Shown here in pieces: positions 39,878 to 49,177 of a DNA stretch of 64,000 bases. The position numbers and the translations under genes are program-made. The stretch is from an uncultured Desulfatiglans sp. (lineage in GTDB: Bacteria; Desulfobacterota; DSM-4660; Desulfatiglandales; Desulfatiglandaceae). How positions within the stretch are numbered: the stretch's first letter is position 1; each line of letters begins with the position of its first letter. A model generated the notes under the pieces. That model was not told the DNA's origin, ran no database searches, and saw nothing but the letters and a program-made list of their open reading frames with translations. The stretch covers positions 2,090,692 through 2,154,691 of the forward strand of contig LR026961.1 in the NCBI GenBank assembly GCA_900498135.1, read 5' to 3'.

Positions 39878-39943
39878 AGGGTATTTTCGTTGCAAGGAGC
39901 ACCCCTGAGCGGGGGCACCCGGAGCAGGAATTATTTTAGCCTT

Positions 39944-41296
39944 TCAAGCCTCGATGCCCAGGTCATTGATCTTTGCGAGGAGCGTATTCCGATGGACACC
40001 AAGAATCTCCGCCGCCTTCTTGCGGTTGCCACGGACGCGGGCCAGCACCTGGGTGATGAAATCCTTCTCGAAGTCATTGACGGCTTCCCGAAGCGTCATG
40101 TCGTGAAGCTGCTTGGCTGCGATGCTGAGCCCGAATAAATTTCCGGTTCCGATGATATCGCTTTTGGTGATGGTAAAAAGCCTTTCGACGAGGTTCTGAA
40201 GTTCGCGAACGTTGCCTGGCCATTGGTAGGCCGTCAACTGGGCAAGGGCCTCGTCTGAGAATCGCTTGGCCGGTTTTCCGGTATGCTGGGCATGGCAGCC
40301 GAGGAAGTGCTCGAGAAGCAGAGGAATGTCGATCCGCCTTTCGCGCAGTGGAGGGAGTTTGATCGGAAAAACATTCAAGCGGTAGAAAAGGTCTTCACGG
40401 AAACGCCCTTCCTGGATCAGGGCTTGCATTTCCTTGTTGCAGGCCGCCACAAAGCGGATGTCCGCCTTGAGGACCTTGTGGCTTCCAACCCGTTCGAATT
40501 CCTTTTCCTGGATAACGCGCAGAAGTTTGGCCTGCATGCTGACTTCAAGGCAGTCGATGTCGTCGAGGAAAACCGTTCCTCCGTCAGCGACCTCGAACTT
40601 CCCCATTACGCTCGATACGGCGCCTGTAAACGCCCCTTTCTGGTGTCCGAAAATCTCCGACTCCATCAGCGAGGCCGGGATGGCTGCACAGTTGATCACT
40701 ACGAAGGGCTGGTCCTTGCGAGAGCTCAAATGATGGATGGCTCTGGCAACGAGTTCTTTACCGGTCCCGCTTTCCCCCTGAATCAGGACTGCTCCGTCGC
40801 TGGATGCCACTGTCGCGATAAGGTCGAAGACCTCTGTCATCTTCGGGTCTTTTCCTATCATTTTTTCGAAGAGGTGGTAGCGCTGGAGCTCGTGCTTCAG
40901 GTAGGACACCTGTTGAAGCAACTTCTTCTTCTCTTGCGCCCGGTCTATAACCGCAAGAAGATCATCGACGACGAACGGCTTGATGATGTACTCGTAGGCG
41001 CCGGCCTTGATAGCCTGTACAGCGGTCTTGATCTCTTTGACCGCTGTTACCATGACCACCGCCGTGTTTGGATCTGTCTCTTTGAATGTCTTCAAGAGAT
41101 CGAGCCCGTTTGAATCCGGCAGGAGGATATCGAGGAGGACAATGTCGAAGGCGTTTTGCGTGAAGGCATCAACGGCCTCTGCACCGGAGGCGGCCAGGAT
41201 GACTTCGTTGTCTTCCTGCAGCACCATCTTCAATGCCTGCCTGATCCCGTTCTCATCATCTACGATCAAGATTCTGCCTTTTCGCTTCCCCGCCAT
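39944..41296 (-). CDS. NtrC-family sigma-54-dependent response regulator
   Basis: 450 residues. The receiver domain has VDDEN and phosphoacceptor D56 in IVLLDILLPD. The AAA+ domain has Walker A GESGTGKE, sigma-54 contact GAFTGA and a Walker B-type block (GTVFLDDIDCL). A Fis-type HTH closes the protein (NRKKAAEILGVHRNTLLAKI). It should activate sigma-54 promoters when phosphorylated, most likely by the kinase encoded downstream. I use the ATG at 41296 following GGGGG. Confidence 0.93.
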   Translation of the reverse strand: MAGKRKGRILIVDDENGIRQALKMVLQEDNEVILAASGAEAVDAFTQNAFDIVLLDILLPDSNGLDLLKTFKETDPNTAVVMVTAVKEIKTAVQAIKAGAYEYIIKPFVVDDLLAVIDRAQEKKKLLQQVSYLKHELQRYHLFEKMIGKDPKMTEVFDLIATVASSDGAVLIQGESGTGKELVARAIHHLSSRKDQPFVVINCAAIPASLMESEIFGHQKGAFTGAVSSVMGKFEVADGGTVFLDDIDCLEVSMQAKLLRVIQEKEFERVGSHKVLKADIRFVAACNKEMQALIQEGRFREDLFYRLNVFPIKLPPLRERRIDIPLLLEHFLGCHAQHTGKPAKRFSDEALAQLTAYQWPGNVRELQNLVERLFTITKSDIIGTGNLFGLSIAAKQLHDMTLREAVNDFEKDFITQVLARVRGNRKKAAEILGVHRNTLLAKINDLGIEA

Positions 41297-41538
41297 CACG
41301 CCCCCTATTATCTGTGAGAGATGCTATTTCTTTACAGGATTCATTATGAGAGTCAAGCAGTAAGATCTATTTCACTCGAAGAAAAAATCGTTTACTAAAA
41401 AACACATCCTTGCCGCCTTTGGCTCATCCCAGTCACTGCGCCGTCTTTGCGCCTCGATTTTTCTATGTGGCCTCCATGCGGAAAGGATTTTGCGGTGCAG
41501 CCCGGCTTCGCATCGAAAAAAGTGGGGGATATTTTTTT

Positions 41539-41653
41539 AATATCAATGAAATCGTGCGATTTCACGCCACCGATCCGGTGACTGCCGCACTAGCAAACAT
41601 GCAGATGGACGCTGAGACTGACAAAAAGGACCATTTATATTTACGGATGGGAA
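41539..41653 (-). repeat. Dispersed repeat copy H, degenerate
   Basis: GCCGCACTAGCAAACATGCA then GACGCTGAGACTGACAAAAA, GACCATTT and CGGATGGGAA follow the interior and right end of the family. The left part is lost. It is in the gap between rmuC and the response regulator (41297-41705), which has no gene. Confidence 0.55.
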
Positions 41654-41705
41654 TTGCTCAAGGCCTTACAGACCTTGCCTCCGGCCATCTTTGCCCATAC
41701 GTTTT

Positions 41706-42962
41706 CTAGCCGGGCTGGTCGGATCGGTCTTCCGAGTCTGCGAAGGATCCGATTTCGGGGGGTGCCGCGCTTTTTTCCAGATATCCGGCGCGCAGGGTCT
41801 CGATGCGATCGAGGGATCGGTCGAGGCGCCGGCGCCGGGTCGTCGTCAACGCCTCGAATTCCTTCTGACTTTCGTTGATTCGGCGGCCGAGGAGGCTCAT
41901 TTTTTCACAGAACAGCTCCCACTGCTGCTTGAAGGTGCTCATCAGCGTCAAAATTTCAGCAGTCGTTTTCTCCAGGGTGAACTGCTCGACAGCCTGGCGG
42001 ATGACGGCCAGGACCGCAAACAGGGTCAGCGGCGAGCAAAGGATGACGTTGCTTTTCATGGCCTCTTCGATCAGTTCCGGATCCTGTTCGTGGATCAGCG
42101 CGTAGATATGTTCGTTGGGAATGAACAAAAGAACATAGGCGAGGGTGTGCTGCTCAGGATCGATATAGTCCCGTGTCGTGACTTCCCTGATCCTGGCGCG
42201 GACGTCTCTCAGGAAATCTTTCTGGCGCAGATTCTTTTCCAGGTCGGAGGCGGCTTCCAGGGTTTTGAGGTAATTGCTTAGCGGGAACTTTACATCCATG
42301 TTCAAGCGGCGGCCCTGGGGCAGGAGAAAGGTGAAATCGGGTCGCGATCCGCCGCCCGCTTTCGATTTTTGCTTGTAATAATTGATGTTTTCTTTTAAGC
42401 CACACGACCGCAGAACATCTTCGGCCATTCTTTCTCCCCACTGGCCCCTGGCTTTGTTGTTGGCCAGGGCCTCCCTCAGGGCTCGAGTCGTTTCGAGAAG
42501 ATCACGCATCTGCTCCTGGGAGGATTTCAAACGGCTGTCGAGCGCACCGTAGCTTTGATGCCGTTCCTGTTCCAATGCCCGGATCAGCCCCGTGATCTTG
42601 TCGAGTTCGCCGCACATCCGGCTGATTTGGACATCGATGAGGCCCTTTTTCGCCTCGAGTTCGCTGCCGCTCAGCGTCCTCTCTTCCTTGAACCGGGCGT
42701 CGGCGAGATTCAGGAATGCATGGGTCGAGTGATCGAGCGCGTCCACCGAAAGCCGGGCGAAGGCGCTTTCGATCTGCGAAAGCAGGGTTTCCTGCCCTTC
42801 CCGGCGGAGCATTTCGTTTTCACGATATATCTCTTCTGCAATAGTTCGGGCGGATTTGAGCCTGAACGTCTTGATCGCGGCGGCCGTGCCTAAACCGAGA
42901 AAGAAACCGGCCAACAAGGCGCCGCAGAGGAAGATCCAGTCGATGGATTGAAAGGCAACCAT
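41706..42962 (-). CDS. rmuC: DNA recombination protein RmuC homologue
   Basis: 418 residues. One N-terminal membrane segment (IFLCGALLAGFFLGLGTAAAI) is followed by a long coiled coil (about 40-180) and the RmuC core with LRSCGLKENINYYKQ, RPDFTFLLPQGRRLNMDVKFPLSNY and LLFIPNEHIYALI. RmuC limits recombination at repeats and has a predicted nuclease-like core. The membrane anchor is typical. The stop is close to copy H. Confidence 0.92.
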   Translation of the reverse strand: MVAFQSIDWIFLCGALLAGFFLGLGTAAAIKTFRLKSARTIAEEIYRENEMLRREGQETLLSQIESAFARLSVDALDHSTHAFLNLADARFKEERTLSGSELEAKKGLIDVQISRMCGELDKITGLIRALEQERHQSYGALDSRLKSSQEQMRDLLETTRALREALANNKARGQWGERMAEDVLRSCGLKENINYYKQKSKAGGGSRPDFTFLLPQGRRLNMDVKFPLSNYLKTLEAASDLEKNLRQKDFLRDVRARIREVTTRDYIDPEQHTLAYVLLFIPNEHIYALIHEQDPELIEEAMKSNVILCSPLTLFAVLAVIRQAVEQFTLEKTTAEILTLMSTFKQQWELFCEKMSLLGRRINESQKEFEALTTTRRRRLDRSLDRIETLRAGYLEKSAAPPEIGSFADSEDRSDQPG

Positions 42963-43220
42963 AAGCTGATAAAATTCCAGATGGTTTTTGAACGGCGTTT
43001 CTCTGAAGATCGAATCATATATTTAAAACCTCTGAGATCAAGATTTAAATGATCTGAGACCAGGTTTTTTCGGTGATTTGGATGAGTTTCCTGGGGATAG
43101 GTTCAGATAGTTGAAGTGGACCCCAAGTACGGGAGCAGTCTTTCAGAGATTTCAGGTGTCAGAACCCCTGTTTCAAATCCGTCCGGCGTGGCCCCCGGCT
43201 TGGCTTCGGCCTTCATTTGT

Positions 43221-43249
43221 TTGACAACCGCTCGCAGGTTCCTTAAGAT
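43221..43249 (+). promoter_or_regulatory. Promoter of dnaJ
   Basis: TTGACA at 43221-43226, a 17-bp spacer, then TAAGAT at 43244-43249, about 44 bp before the dnaJ ATG. No CIRCE or sigma-32 box is apparent in 42963-43292, which otherwise shows no gene. Confidence 0.6.
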
Positions 43250-43292
43250 TTTTTAACCTATCGGTCCCAAAATACGCGCGAGGTAAGACTGC

Positions 43293-44432
43293 ATGGCAAG
43301 AGATTTCTATGAGATCCTCGGTGTTTCGCGCACAGCTACCCAGGAGGAGGTCAAGAAGGCCTACCGGAAGCTTGCAAGAAAATGGCACCCTGATATCAAC
43401 CCCGGGAATGTCGAGGCGGAGCAGACCTTCAAGGAGATCTCGCAGGCGTATGACTGCCTCGGGAACCCGGAGAAACGGAAGCTTTACGACGAGTTCGGCG
43501 AGGAAGGGCTCCAGTCCGGCTTCGACGCGGGAAAGGCCAGGGAATACAAGAGCTGGCAGGAGGCCTACAAACAGCAGGCGGGCGCAGGCCGGGCCGGGCC
43601 GGAGTTCGGCCGGTATCAAAGCTATGAGGACATTTTCGGGGATATCTTCGATTTTGGTGGCGGGGGCAAGACCTTCCGGGGACGAGGCCCCCGAAAGGGC
43701 AGGGACGTCGAACATCCCATGGAGGTGGACCTGATCTCCGCCTTGAAAGGCTTCGAGACGGAATTGTCGATGCAGAAAATGACGGCCTGCGCTTTGTGCA
43801 AGGGCTCCGGGATGGATCCCAATTCCAAGCTGACCACCTGTCCTGCATGCGGTGGCTCCGGGCGGATCAACGTGGCCGAAGGGCCCATGCGCTTCACCAA
43901 GCCCTGCCCGCAGTGCGGAGGGCATGGTCAGATCGGACGCCCATGTCCGCAGTGCGGCGGCACCGGCCAGGTGATGGGGGAGGAGCGGATCCGCGTGGTG
44001 ATACCCGAGGGGGTGAAAGAAGGGTCCAAAGTGCGCGTTGCAGGGAAGGGAGAGCCGGGAATGGACGGCGGCCCACCGGGCGATCTCTTCCTCATCATTC
44101 ACATCAAACCTCATCCTTTGCTCAGGCGCGAGGATGACAACCTTTACATGGATCTGCCTGTCACTGTGACGGAGGCGATCAAGGGGGGCATCGTGACGGT
44201 TCCCACTCCCAAGGGAACGGTGAAGGTCAAGGTGCCGCCGCGCAGTCAGAGCGGGCAGACCCTCAAACTGCGCGGGAAGGGTGCGAAGAACCCGAAAACC
44301 AAGGCATACGGCGATCTGATGTTGAAACTGGTGGTCAAGGTGCCCAAGACCGATGACGAGCAGGCCCTGAAGGCCGCGGAGGCCCTGTCGTCCTTTTATC
44401 AGGAAGACATCCGGGAAGGGATTCGGTTTTAG
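43293..44432 (+). CDS. dnaJ: Chaperone DnaJ (Hsp40)
   Basis: 379 residues. The J domain (1-70) has the HPD tripeptide in [12 protein letters not shown]-type linker follows, then four zinc repeats of CxxCxGxG ([32 protein letters not shown]) and the C-terminal substrate-binding domain. It stimulates DnaK and hands substrates to it. The G/F region is less glycine-rich than in E. coli. Paired with a CbpM-like gene, as cbpA-type genes often are, but the zinc domain makes this a class I DnaJ. Confidence 0.95.
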   Translation: MARDFYEILGVSRTATQEEVKKAYRKLARKWHPDINPGNVEAEQTFKEISQAYDCLGNPEKRKLYDEFGEEGLQSGFDAGKAREYKSWQEAYKQQAGAGRAGPEFGRYQSYEDIFGDIFDFGGGGKTFRGRGPRKGRDVEHPMEVDLISALKGFETELSMQKMTACALCKGSGMDPNSKLTTCPACGGSGRINVAEGPMRFTKPCPQCGGHGQIGRPCPQCGGTGQVMGEERIRVVIPEGVKEGSKVRVAGKGEPGMDGGPPGDLFLIIHIKPHPLLRREDDNLYMDLPVTVTEAIKGGIVTVPTPKGTVKVKVPPRSQSGQTLKLRGKGAKNPKTKAYGDLMLKLVVKVPKTDDEQALKAAEALSSFYQEDIREGIRF

Positions 44433-44512
44433 AAGAGATGAGGAAGGCTGCACGAGAAGGCCAGACCGGAATCTGCGGCCTGAACCTGGAATTTTTGGGG
44501 AGAGGTCCGACA

Positions 44513-44812
44513 ATGACCAAAGAATACTGGACGATTACGGAAGTGATCGAGGCCTTTGAACTGGATGAGGACCTTCTGTCCGAGCTCGAATCCGAGGAGA
44601 TCGTCTGTCCGATATGCACCGAGGAAAGCGCCGCCAAACTCTTCAGCGCCGGGGATCTGGAAACCCTCAGGCTGACGAAGATCTTCATGGAGGACATGGG
44701 GGTCAACCTCCCGGGGGTGGAGGTTATTTTGCGTATGCGTCAGAACATGATCGATATGCGCCGGCAGTTCGATGCAATCCTCGAGGAATTGGCCGGACAA
44801 CTCAAGAAATGA
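44513..44812 (+). CDS. cbpM: Chaperone modulator CbpM-like protein (MerR-like fold)
   Basis: 99 residues from the ATG at 44513, after GGAGAGG. The N terminus (YWTITEVIEAFELDEDLLSEL) and helix-rich C terminus (VEVILRMRQNMIDMRRQFDAI) match small CbpM/MerR_2 proteins that bind the J domain and restrain co-chaperones. A CPIC pair is present. It is 80 bp downstream of dnaJ and likely cotranscribed. Pairing with a zinc-containing DnaJ rather than CbpA is a mild variation. Confidence 0.75.
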   Translation: MTKEYWTITEVIEAFELDEDLLSELESEEIVCPICTEESAAKLFSAGDLETLRLTKIFMEDMGVNLPGVEVILRMRQNMIDMRRQFDAILEELAGQLKK

Positions 44813-44878
44813 GGCTCGGATGGCTATGATCGCTCCCCGTTTGGCGCCGATGTGGCAATGGGCCTCCCTGCCGCCTCG

Positions 44879-44930
44879 AGGCATGTTTGCCGGGAGGTCG
44901 CCTGTGTGTGATCTCCCGGCGAACATGCCT
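44879..44930 (+). terminator. Strong 18-bp hairpin downstream of cbpM
   Basis: AGGCATGTTTGCCGGGAG (44879-44896) pairs with CTCCCGGCGAACATGCCT (44913-44930) with a single G-U wobble and a 16-nt loop. No U-tract follows, so it may be a transcript-end stabiliser rather than a classical terminator. Confidence 0.5.
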
Positions 44931-44998
44931 AGCACGGGCTCTCTCTCCTGAAATCGATTGGTGTCCGTCCCCGGAAATAAAACCTTGAAAACGCAATA

Positions 44999-45191
44999 GT
45001 TTCCAGGCCGGAAATGATGATTTTTCTTTACACCCTTCGGGTGCTCAGTCCCGCCGCTTCGCGGCGGGTCCCGGTTTGGCCAAGATCAAGGAAATCAACC
45101 GTTTGCGCGGAGGCGACCTGCAGGTCGCCGCACAAGCAAACGTGCAGATTGACGCCGAGATTGGCCCAAAAGACCATTTCCGGAGGGAAAC
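44999..45191 (-). repeat. Dispersed repeat copy E, long form, against the rpsF promoter
   Basis: From GTTTCCAGGCCGGAAATG to CCATTTCCGGAGGGAAAC, with the hairpins CACCCTTCGGGTG and CCCGCCGCTTCGCGGCGGG and the perfect centre GCGACCTGCAGGTCGC. Its right edge is three bases from the -35 box of the ribosomal operon. Confidence 0.85.
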
Positions 45192-45194
45192 TAA

Positions 45195-45223
45195 TTGACA
45201 TTTGACTCTTTCACCTATATAAA
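45195..45223 (+). promoter_or_regulatory. Strong promoter of the rpsF operon
   Basis: Consensus TTGACA (45195-45200), 17-bp spacer, TATAAA (45218-45223). Transcription would start near 45230, about 105 bp before rpsF. The leader may carry an S6:S18 autoregulatory structure, as in other bacteria; I cannot confirm its fold. Confidence 0.75.
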
Positions 45224-45336
45224 TATCTATTTTTGAATTGCTCCTTGTTCCTGCAAAGTCGGCGTGCCTGAAAGCTGACCTGAGGCGGGGACCAAAATGC
45301 CCCCTTTTTGGGGAAGTCCGAAAGGAGACCGTTTGG

Positions 45337-45735
45337 ATGAGGTATTACGAGACTCTCTACCTGATTAATCCGGATCTGGCGGAAGAAGACTACCAGAGTG
45401 TTTCCAAGAAGTTCGTCGACATCGTCGGTAGGCACAGCGGTGAGGTGATCGAGGTGCAGGACTGGGGCCGAAGGCCTTTGGCTTATGATGTCAAGAAATT
45501 TGACAAGGCGAGTTTCGTGCTGCTCAGATTCTGCGGGGAAAATCGTGTCCCGGAAGAATTACAGCGCGAGATGCGGCTCGATGACCGTGTCCTGAAGTAC
45601 CAGACCGTCAAGCTGAGCGAAGATGCGGATCCCGAGGCATTGAGGCGGCAGGCGGAGGAGGCTCGGACGAAGTCGCAGGAAACACCCAAATCGGAAGCCG
45701 AAGAGGAATCGGAATCAGGAAAAGGAGAGGAATAG
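45337..45735 (+). CDS. rpsF: 30S ribosomal protein bS6
   Basis: 132 residues from the ATG at 45337 after [25 protein letters not shown] and [20 protein letters not shown] are bS6 signatures. The C-terminal tail is long and strongly acidic ([20 protein letters not shown]), as in E. coli S6, which is glutamylated there. It forms a heterodimer with S18, encoded two bases downstream. Confidence 0.97.
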   Translation: MRYYETLYLINPDLAEEDYQSVSKKFVDIVGRHSGEVIEVQDWGRRPLAYDVKKFDKASFVLLRFCGENRVPEELQREMRLDDRVLKYQTVKLSEDADPEALRRQAEEARTKSQETPKSEAEEESESGKGEE

Positions 45736-45736
45736 C

Positions 45737-45994
45737 ATGGCATTCAATCGTGAGAGAGGAAGATTCAAGAGGACCTTCCACAGAAGGAAGGTGTGCCGGT
45801 TTTGCGCCGACAGCAGCCTTGTCATCGATTATAAAGACGTCAAGACCCTCAGACATTTTACCACCGAACGGGGAAAAATCACGCCGCGCCGGATTTCGGG
45901 CAACTGTGCAAAACACCAGCGGATGCTGACGGTTGCAATCAAACAGGCTCGAAACATAGCGTTGCTGCCTTACACGACGTCGACCTTGCGCTGA
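45737..45994 (+). CDS. rpsR: 30S ribosomal protein bS18
   Basis: 85 residues. [17 protein letters not shown] and [20 protein letters not shown] are diagnostic of bS18. The cysteines (C-x2-C and a later C) suggest a zinc-binding C+ form. It lies between rpsF and the DUF2232 gene in the conserved operon. Confidence 0.97.
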   Translation: MAFNRERGRFKRTFHRRKVCRFCADSSLVIDYKDVKTLRHFTTERGKITPRRISGNCAKHQRMLTVAIKQARNIALLPYTTSTLR

Positions 45995-46064
45995 GGAAGA
46001 GGCCTGAAGCGGGGGCTGTCGCCTAAGCAAGTCGACGTTTCTGGAACCACACGCCAGAGTTCCC

Positions 46065-47009
46065 ATGAAGCCGATAGACGTACTGGGGTGCGCAGGGTGG
46101 GCCGGTGTCTTGCTGTCCATGCCGGTCTGGCTTCCTCTGTTCGGGCCTTTGTTCAGCCTCCTGGCCCCCTTGCCCTTCTTTTACTATTCCATCAAGCTCG
46201 GATTCCGTCAGGGTCTCAAACTGACGGTGCTGGTGCTTGCCCTGATCGCCTTGGTTGCGCATTTGGGGGGAGGGGCCCATATCGCGGTTTTCGGGGTGGA
46301 ATTCGGCGCCCTCGGGTTCATGCTGGCGGCTTTTACGGAGAAAGGCTATGCCCCGGGGCGCGTTATCTTGTTGACGACCGGCGTGATGGCCTTCTTGGGG
46401 CTTATGCTGCTGGTAGCCTTGGCGGCCCGGCGCGGCATGGGACCCGGAGAGATGATCCTGGCCTATCTCGAGGCGCAGGTGCAGGCGAGCATCGAGGCCT
46501 ATCAGTCGGCAGGGCTTGCAGCTCTGGATCAAAGCGAATTGGAGGCCTTTTCGCAGAGCCTGTTCGATCTGCTTGCGCGCATCTATTTTTCTTTGATGGT
46601 GATCGGGATGGGGGTCGTGGTGTGGCTCAACCTGATCGCCGGCCGGGTGCTCCTCAAGGCGCGCCGGATGGATCTTCCCAGGACGGCGCCATTGGACCGG
46701 TGGCATGCGCCCGAACAGCTGGTCTGGGCCCTTATCGTATCGGGGTTTCTCACGTTTTTGGGCTCTGGGCCGCTGGCCGTGGTGGCTGTCAACGTTCTGA
46801 TCGTCGCCATGGCCGTCTATCTATTTCATGGATTGTCTATTATTCTTTTTTTCTTGAATCGCTATCGGGTCCCCGGATGGGCCAGGGCCGGGGTCTATTT
46901 CCTGATTTTCATGCAGCAGATTCTTCTGGTGCTGCTGGCGCTCCTGGGCCTTTTCGATCAGTGGATGGATTTCAGGAAGATGCGCAAAAACGAGCTCGAA
47001 AATTCATGA
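46065..47009 (+). CDS. DUF2232 (YybS-like) integral membrane protein
   Basis: 314 residues with about eight hydrophobic segments, for example VLLSMPVWLPLFGPLFSLLA and LKLTVLVLALIALVAHLGG. Position between rpsR and rplI matches the YybS/DUF2232 family, whose function is unknown. The last segments (VYFLIFMQQILLVLLALLGL) lead into a short charged tail. No motif suggests a reaction. Conservation of the site suggests a link to translation or cell growth. Confidence 0.8.
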   Translation: MKPIDVLGCAGWAGVLLSMPVWLPLFGPLFSLLAPLPFFYYSIKLGFRQGLKLTVLVLALIALVAHLGGGAHIAVFGVEFGALGFMLAAFTEKGYAPGRVILLTTGVMAFLGLMLLVALAARRGMGPGEMILAYLEAQVQASIEAYQSAGLAALDQSELEAFSQSLFDLLARIYFSLMVIGMGVVVWLNLIAGRVLLKARRMDLPRTAPLDRWHAPEQLVWALIVSGFLTFLGSGPLAVVAVNVLIVAMAVYLFHGLSIILFFLNRYRVPGWARAGVYFLIFMQQILLVLLALLGLFDQWMDFRKMRKNELENS

Positions 47010-47031
47010 GACACGCTAGGGAGGTCTGTTC

Positions 47032-47493
47032 ATGAAAGTGATATTGAGGCAGGATTTGGATGAACTGGGTTTGGAAGGGGACGTGGTGGATGTCGCCAAA
47101 GGCTATGTCCGCAACTATCTTGTGCCGAGGGGGATAGCGGTGCTCGCGACGTCTCAAAATATCAAGGCCTTCGAACTTCAGAAGAAAAAGATCGAACTCC
47201 GGCGGCTGCGGGCCAAGGAGGAGGCGGTTCAACTCAAGGAAAGGCTCGAGGGCATGGGACTTTCTTTCGCCCAGAAGGCGGGCGAGGAAGGAAAGCTTTA
47301 CGGGTCGGTCACCGCAATGGACATCGCAGAGGAACTGGAGAAAAAAGGATTTGTAGTGGATCGGCGCAAGATCCTCCTCGACAAGCCCATCAAGTCGGTC
47401 GGTGATTATAAGGTCCCGGTCCGCATCTATCCCGGGGTGACCGGCATGCTGCAGCTTTCGGTGGCTTCTGAGGAAAAGACCTCTGCAGAGTAG
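47032..47493 (+). CDS. rplI: 50S ribosomal protein bL9
   Basis: 153 residues. The N-terminal domain MKVILRQDLDELGLEGDVVDVAKGYVRNYLVPRG is the bL9 signature; a long helix joins it to the C-terminal RNA-binding domain (KLYGSVTAMDIAEEL). The ATG follows GGGAGG. Located between DUF2232 and dnaB as in many bacteria. Confidence 0.97.
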   Translation: MKVILRQDLDELGLEGDVVDVAKGYVRNYLVPRGIAVLATSQNIKAFELQKKKIELRRLRAKEEAVQLKERLEGMGLSFAQKAGEEGKLYGSVTAMDIAEELEKKGFVVDRRKILLDKPIKSVGDYKVPVRIYPGVTGMLQLSVASEEKTSAE

Positions 47494-47529
47494 TCCTGCC
47501 TTGAACTCGCGATCGGTGAGTTGGATTCC

Positions 47530-48897
47530 ATGGCCGTGAGCAAAAAGGAAAGAGCGCCGGTCAGCTTGAAGGTGCCTCCGCACAATCTGGAGGCTGAGCA
47601 GGCGGTCCTCGGCGGCATCCTGATCAACAACGACGCGATGAATCTGGTCGTGGACATCCTTTCCCCGGATGATTTTTACCGGGAGGCGCATGCGAATGTC
47701 TTCGAAGGGATGTGCGGGCTTTATGATAGCGGCGAACCGATCGACCTGATCACCCTGTCGCAGACCCTCACTCGGAAGAATTGTCTCGAGCGAATCGGCG
47801 GCGCCCGCTATCTGGCCGATCTTGTCGAGGCCGTTTCGACGTCGGCGGGAATCGTGTACCATGCCGAGATCATCAAGGGACTGTCAGTCAGGCGTAAGCT
47901 GATCGGGCATTGCTCCACCATTTCAGAGTCTTGTTTCCAGGATTGGGAGCGGGTCGAGGACCTGCTCGACCTGGCCGAGCAGTCCGTCTATGACATCGCT
48001 GAGTCCCAGGTCAAAGAAGGATTTCACCCGCTGAACGACGTGATCAAGGACAGCTTCAAGCGCCTCGAAGCTGTTGCACAGCAGCCCGGCCATGTGACCG
48101 GCACCCCCACCGGCTTTACGGATTTCGATCGCTTGACCGCCGGTCTTCAGCCGTCCGATCTGATCATCGTTGCCGGCCGGCCCAGTATGGGCAAGACGGC
48201 CCTTGCGCTCAACATCGGCTACAACGCCGCAAAAGAGACCGGCAAAGGCGTGGCTATCTTCTCCCTTGAAATGTCCCGGTCGCAGCTGGGGATCAGGCTG
48301 CTCGGGTTCGATGCGGGCATCGATGCCGCCAGGCTCCGTACGGGTTTTCTAAAGGATGAGGAGTGGGGCAAGCTTACGCATGCCGCCAGCAACCTGTGCG
48401 AGATGCCGATCTTCATCGATGACAGTATGGCTGCCGGCGTTCTGGAGATGAAGGCGAAGTGCCGCCGGCTGAAGAAACATCAGGACCTGGGCCTGGTCAT
48501 CGTCGATTATCTGCAGCTCGTGCAGGGGCGGCGAAGCGCTGAGTCGCGTCAGATGGAGATCAGTGAAATATCCCGGGCGCTCAAGGGGCTTGCAAAAGAT
48601 CTGAATGTGCCGGTGATGGCCCTTTCCCAGCTGAACCGGAAGGTGGAGGACCGGCCGAACAAGCGTCCGCAATTGGCTGATTTGAGGGAGAGCGGGGCCA
48701 TTGAACAGGACGCCGATGTGATCGTTTTCATCTATCGTGACGAGATGTACAACCCGAATTCCGAAGAGAACCGGAACGTGGCCGAGATCATCCTGGCCAA
48801 ACAGCGGAACGGTCCGACCGGCTTCTTCAAGTTGACATTCCTGAAAGAATTGACCCGCTTCGAGAACTTCGCTGGAGAAGACCTCCCGATACAGTGA
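47530..48897 (+). CDS. dnaB: Replicative DNA helicase DnaB
   Basis: 455 residues from the ATG at 47530. The N-terminal domain (PHNLEAEQAVLGGILINN) and RecA-like helicase domain with Walker A GRPSMGKTAL, Walker B LVIVDYLQL and SQLNRKVEDR are complete. Hexamer that unwinds DNA at the fork. No intein is present. 48898-49177 downstream has no recognised gene. Confidence 0.97.
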   Translation: MAVSKKERAPVSLKVPPHNLEAEQAVLGGILINNDAMNLVVDILSPDDFYREAHANVFEGMCGLYDSGEPIDLITLSQTLTRKNCLERIGGARYLADLVEAVSTSAGIVYHAEIIKGLSVRRKLIGHCSTISESCFQDWERVEDLLDLAEQSVYDIAESQVKEGFHPLNDVIKDSFKRLEAVAQQPGHVTGTPTGFTDFDRLTAGLQPSDLIIVAGRPSMGKTALALNIGYNAAKETGKGVAIFSLEMSRSQLGIRLLGFDAGIDAARLRTGFLKDEEWGKLTHAASNLCEMPIFIDDSMAAGVLEMKAKCRRLKKHQDLGLVIVDYLQLVQGRRSAESRQMEISEISRALKGLAKDLNVPVMALSQLNRKVEDRPNKRPQLADLRESGAIEQDADVIVFIYRDEMYNPNSEENRNVAEIILAKQRNGPTGFFKLTFLKELTRFENFAGEDLPIQ

Positions 48898-49177
48898 GAG
48901 GTGGATTGTTCCTTCCCGATGATTCTTCAGCGGCCTTCCGAAGGAGGGCCTCGAAGACAACGACGCGACCATCCCGCCAAAGCCAGTTTTCCTTTACTGA
49001 AAGATTTCAGAGCAGGGCGAAGCGGGTGTCGTGCATGCCTGACCGATTTTCGGATAGTTCACGCTTCATACACTCCTCTGTGGACAGCAAAATTTTCCTT
49101 GTGGAAGGGCCTTTTGTTTCAAGGCGCTTTCAGCGGATCCGGACTCGAAAGGCCGGGGCGCGAGTGGCCGTTTTCGG

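Noticed and set aside
46088..47035. A 315-codon frame overlapping the DUF2232 gene in another phase
   Set aside because: The DUF2232 frame has clear membrane segments and the conserved position between rpsR and rplI; the other frame is compositional noise.
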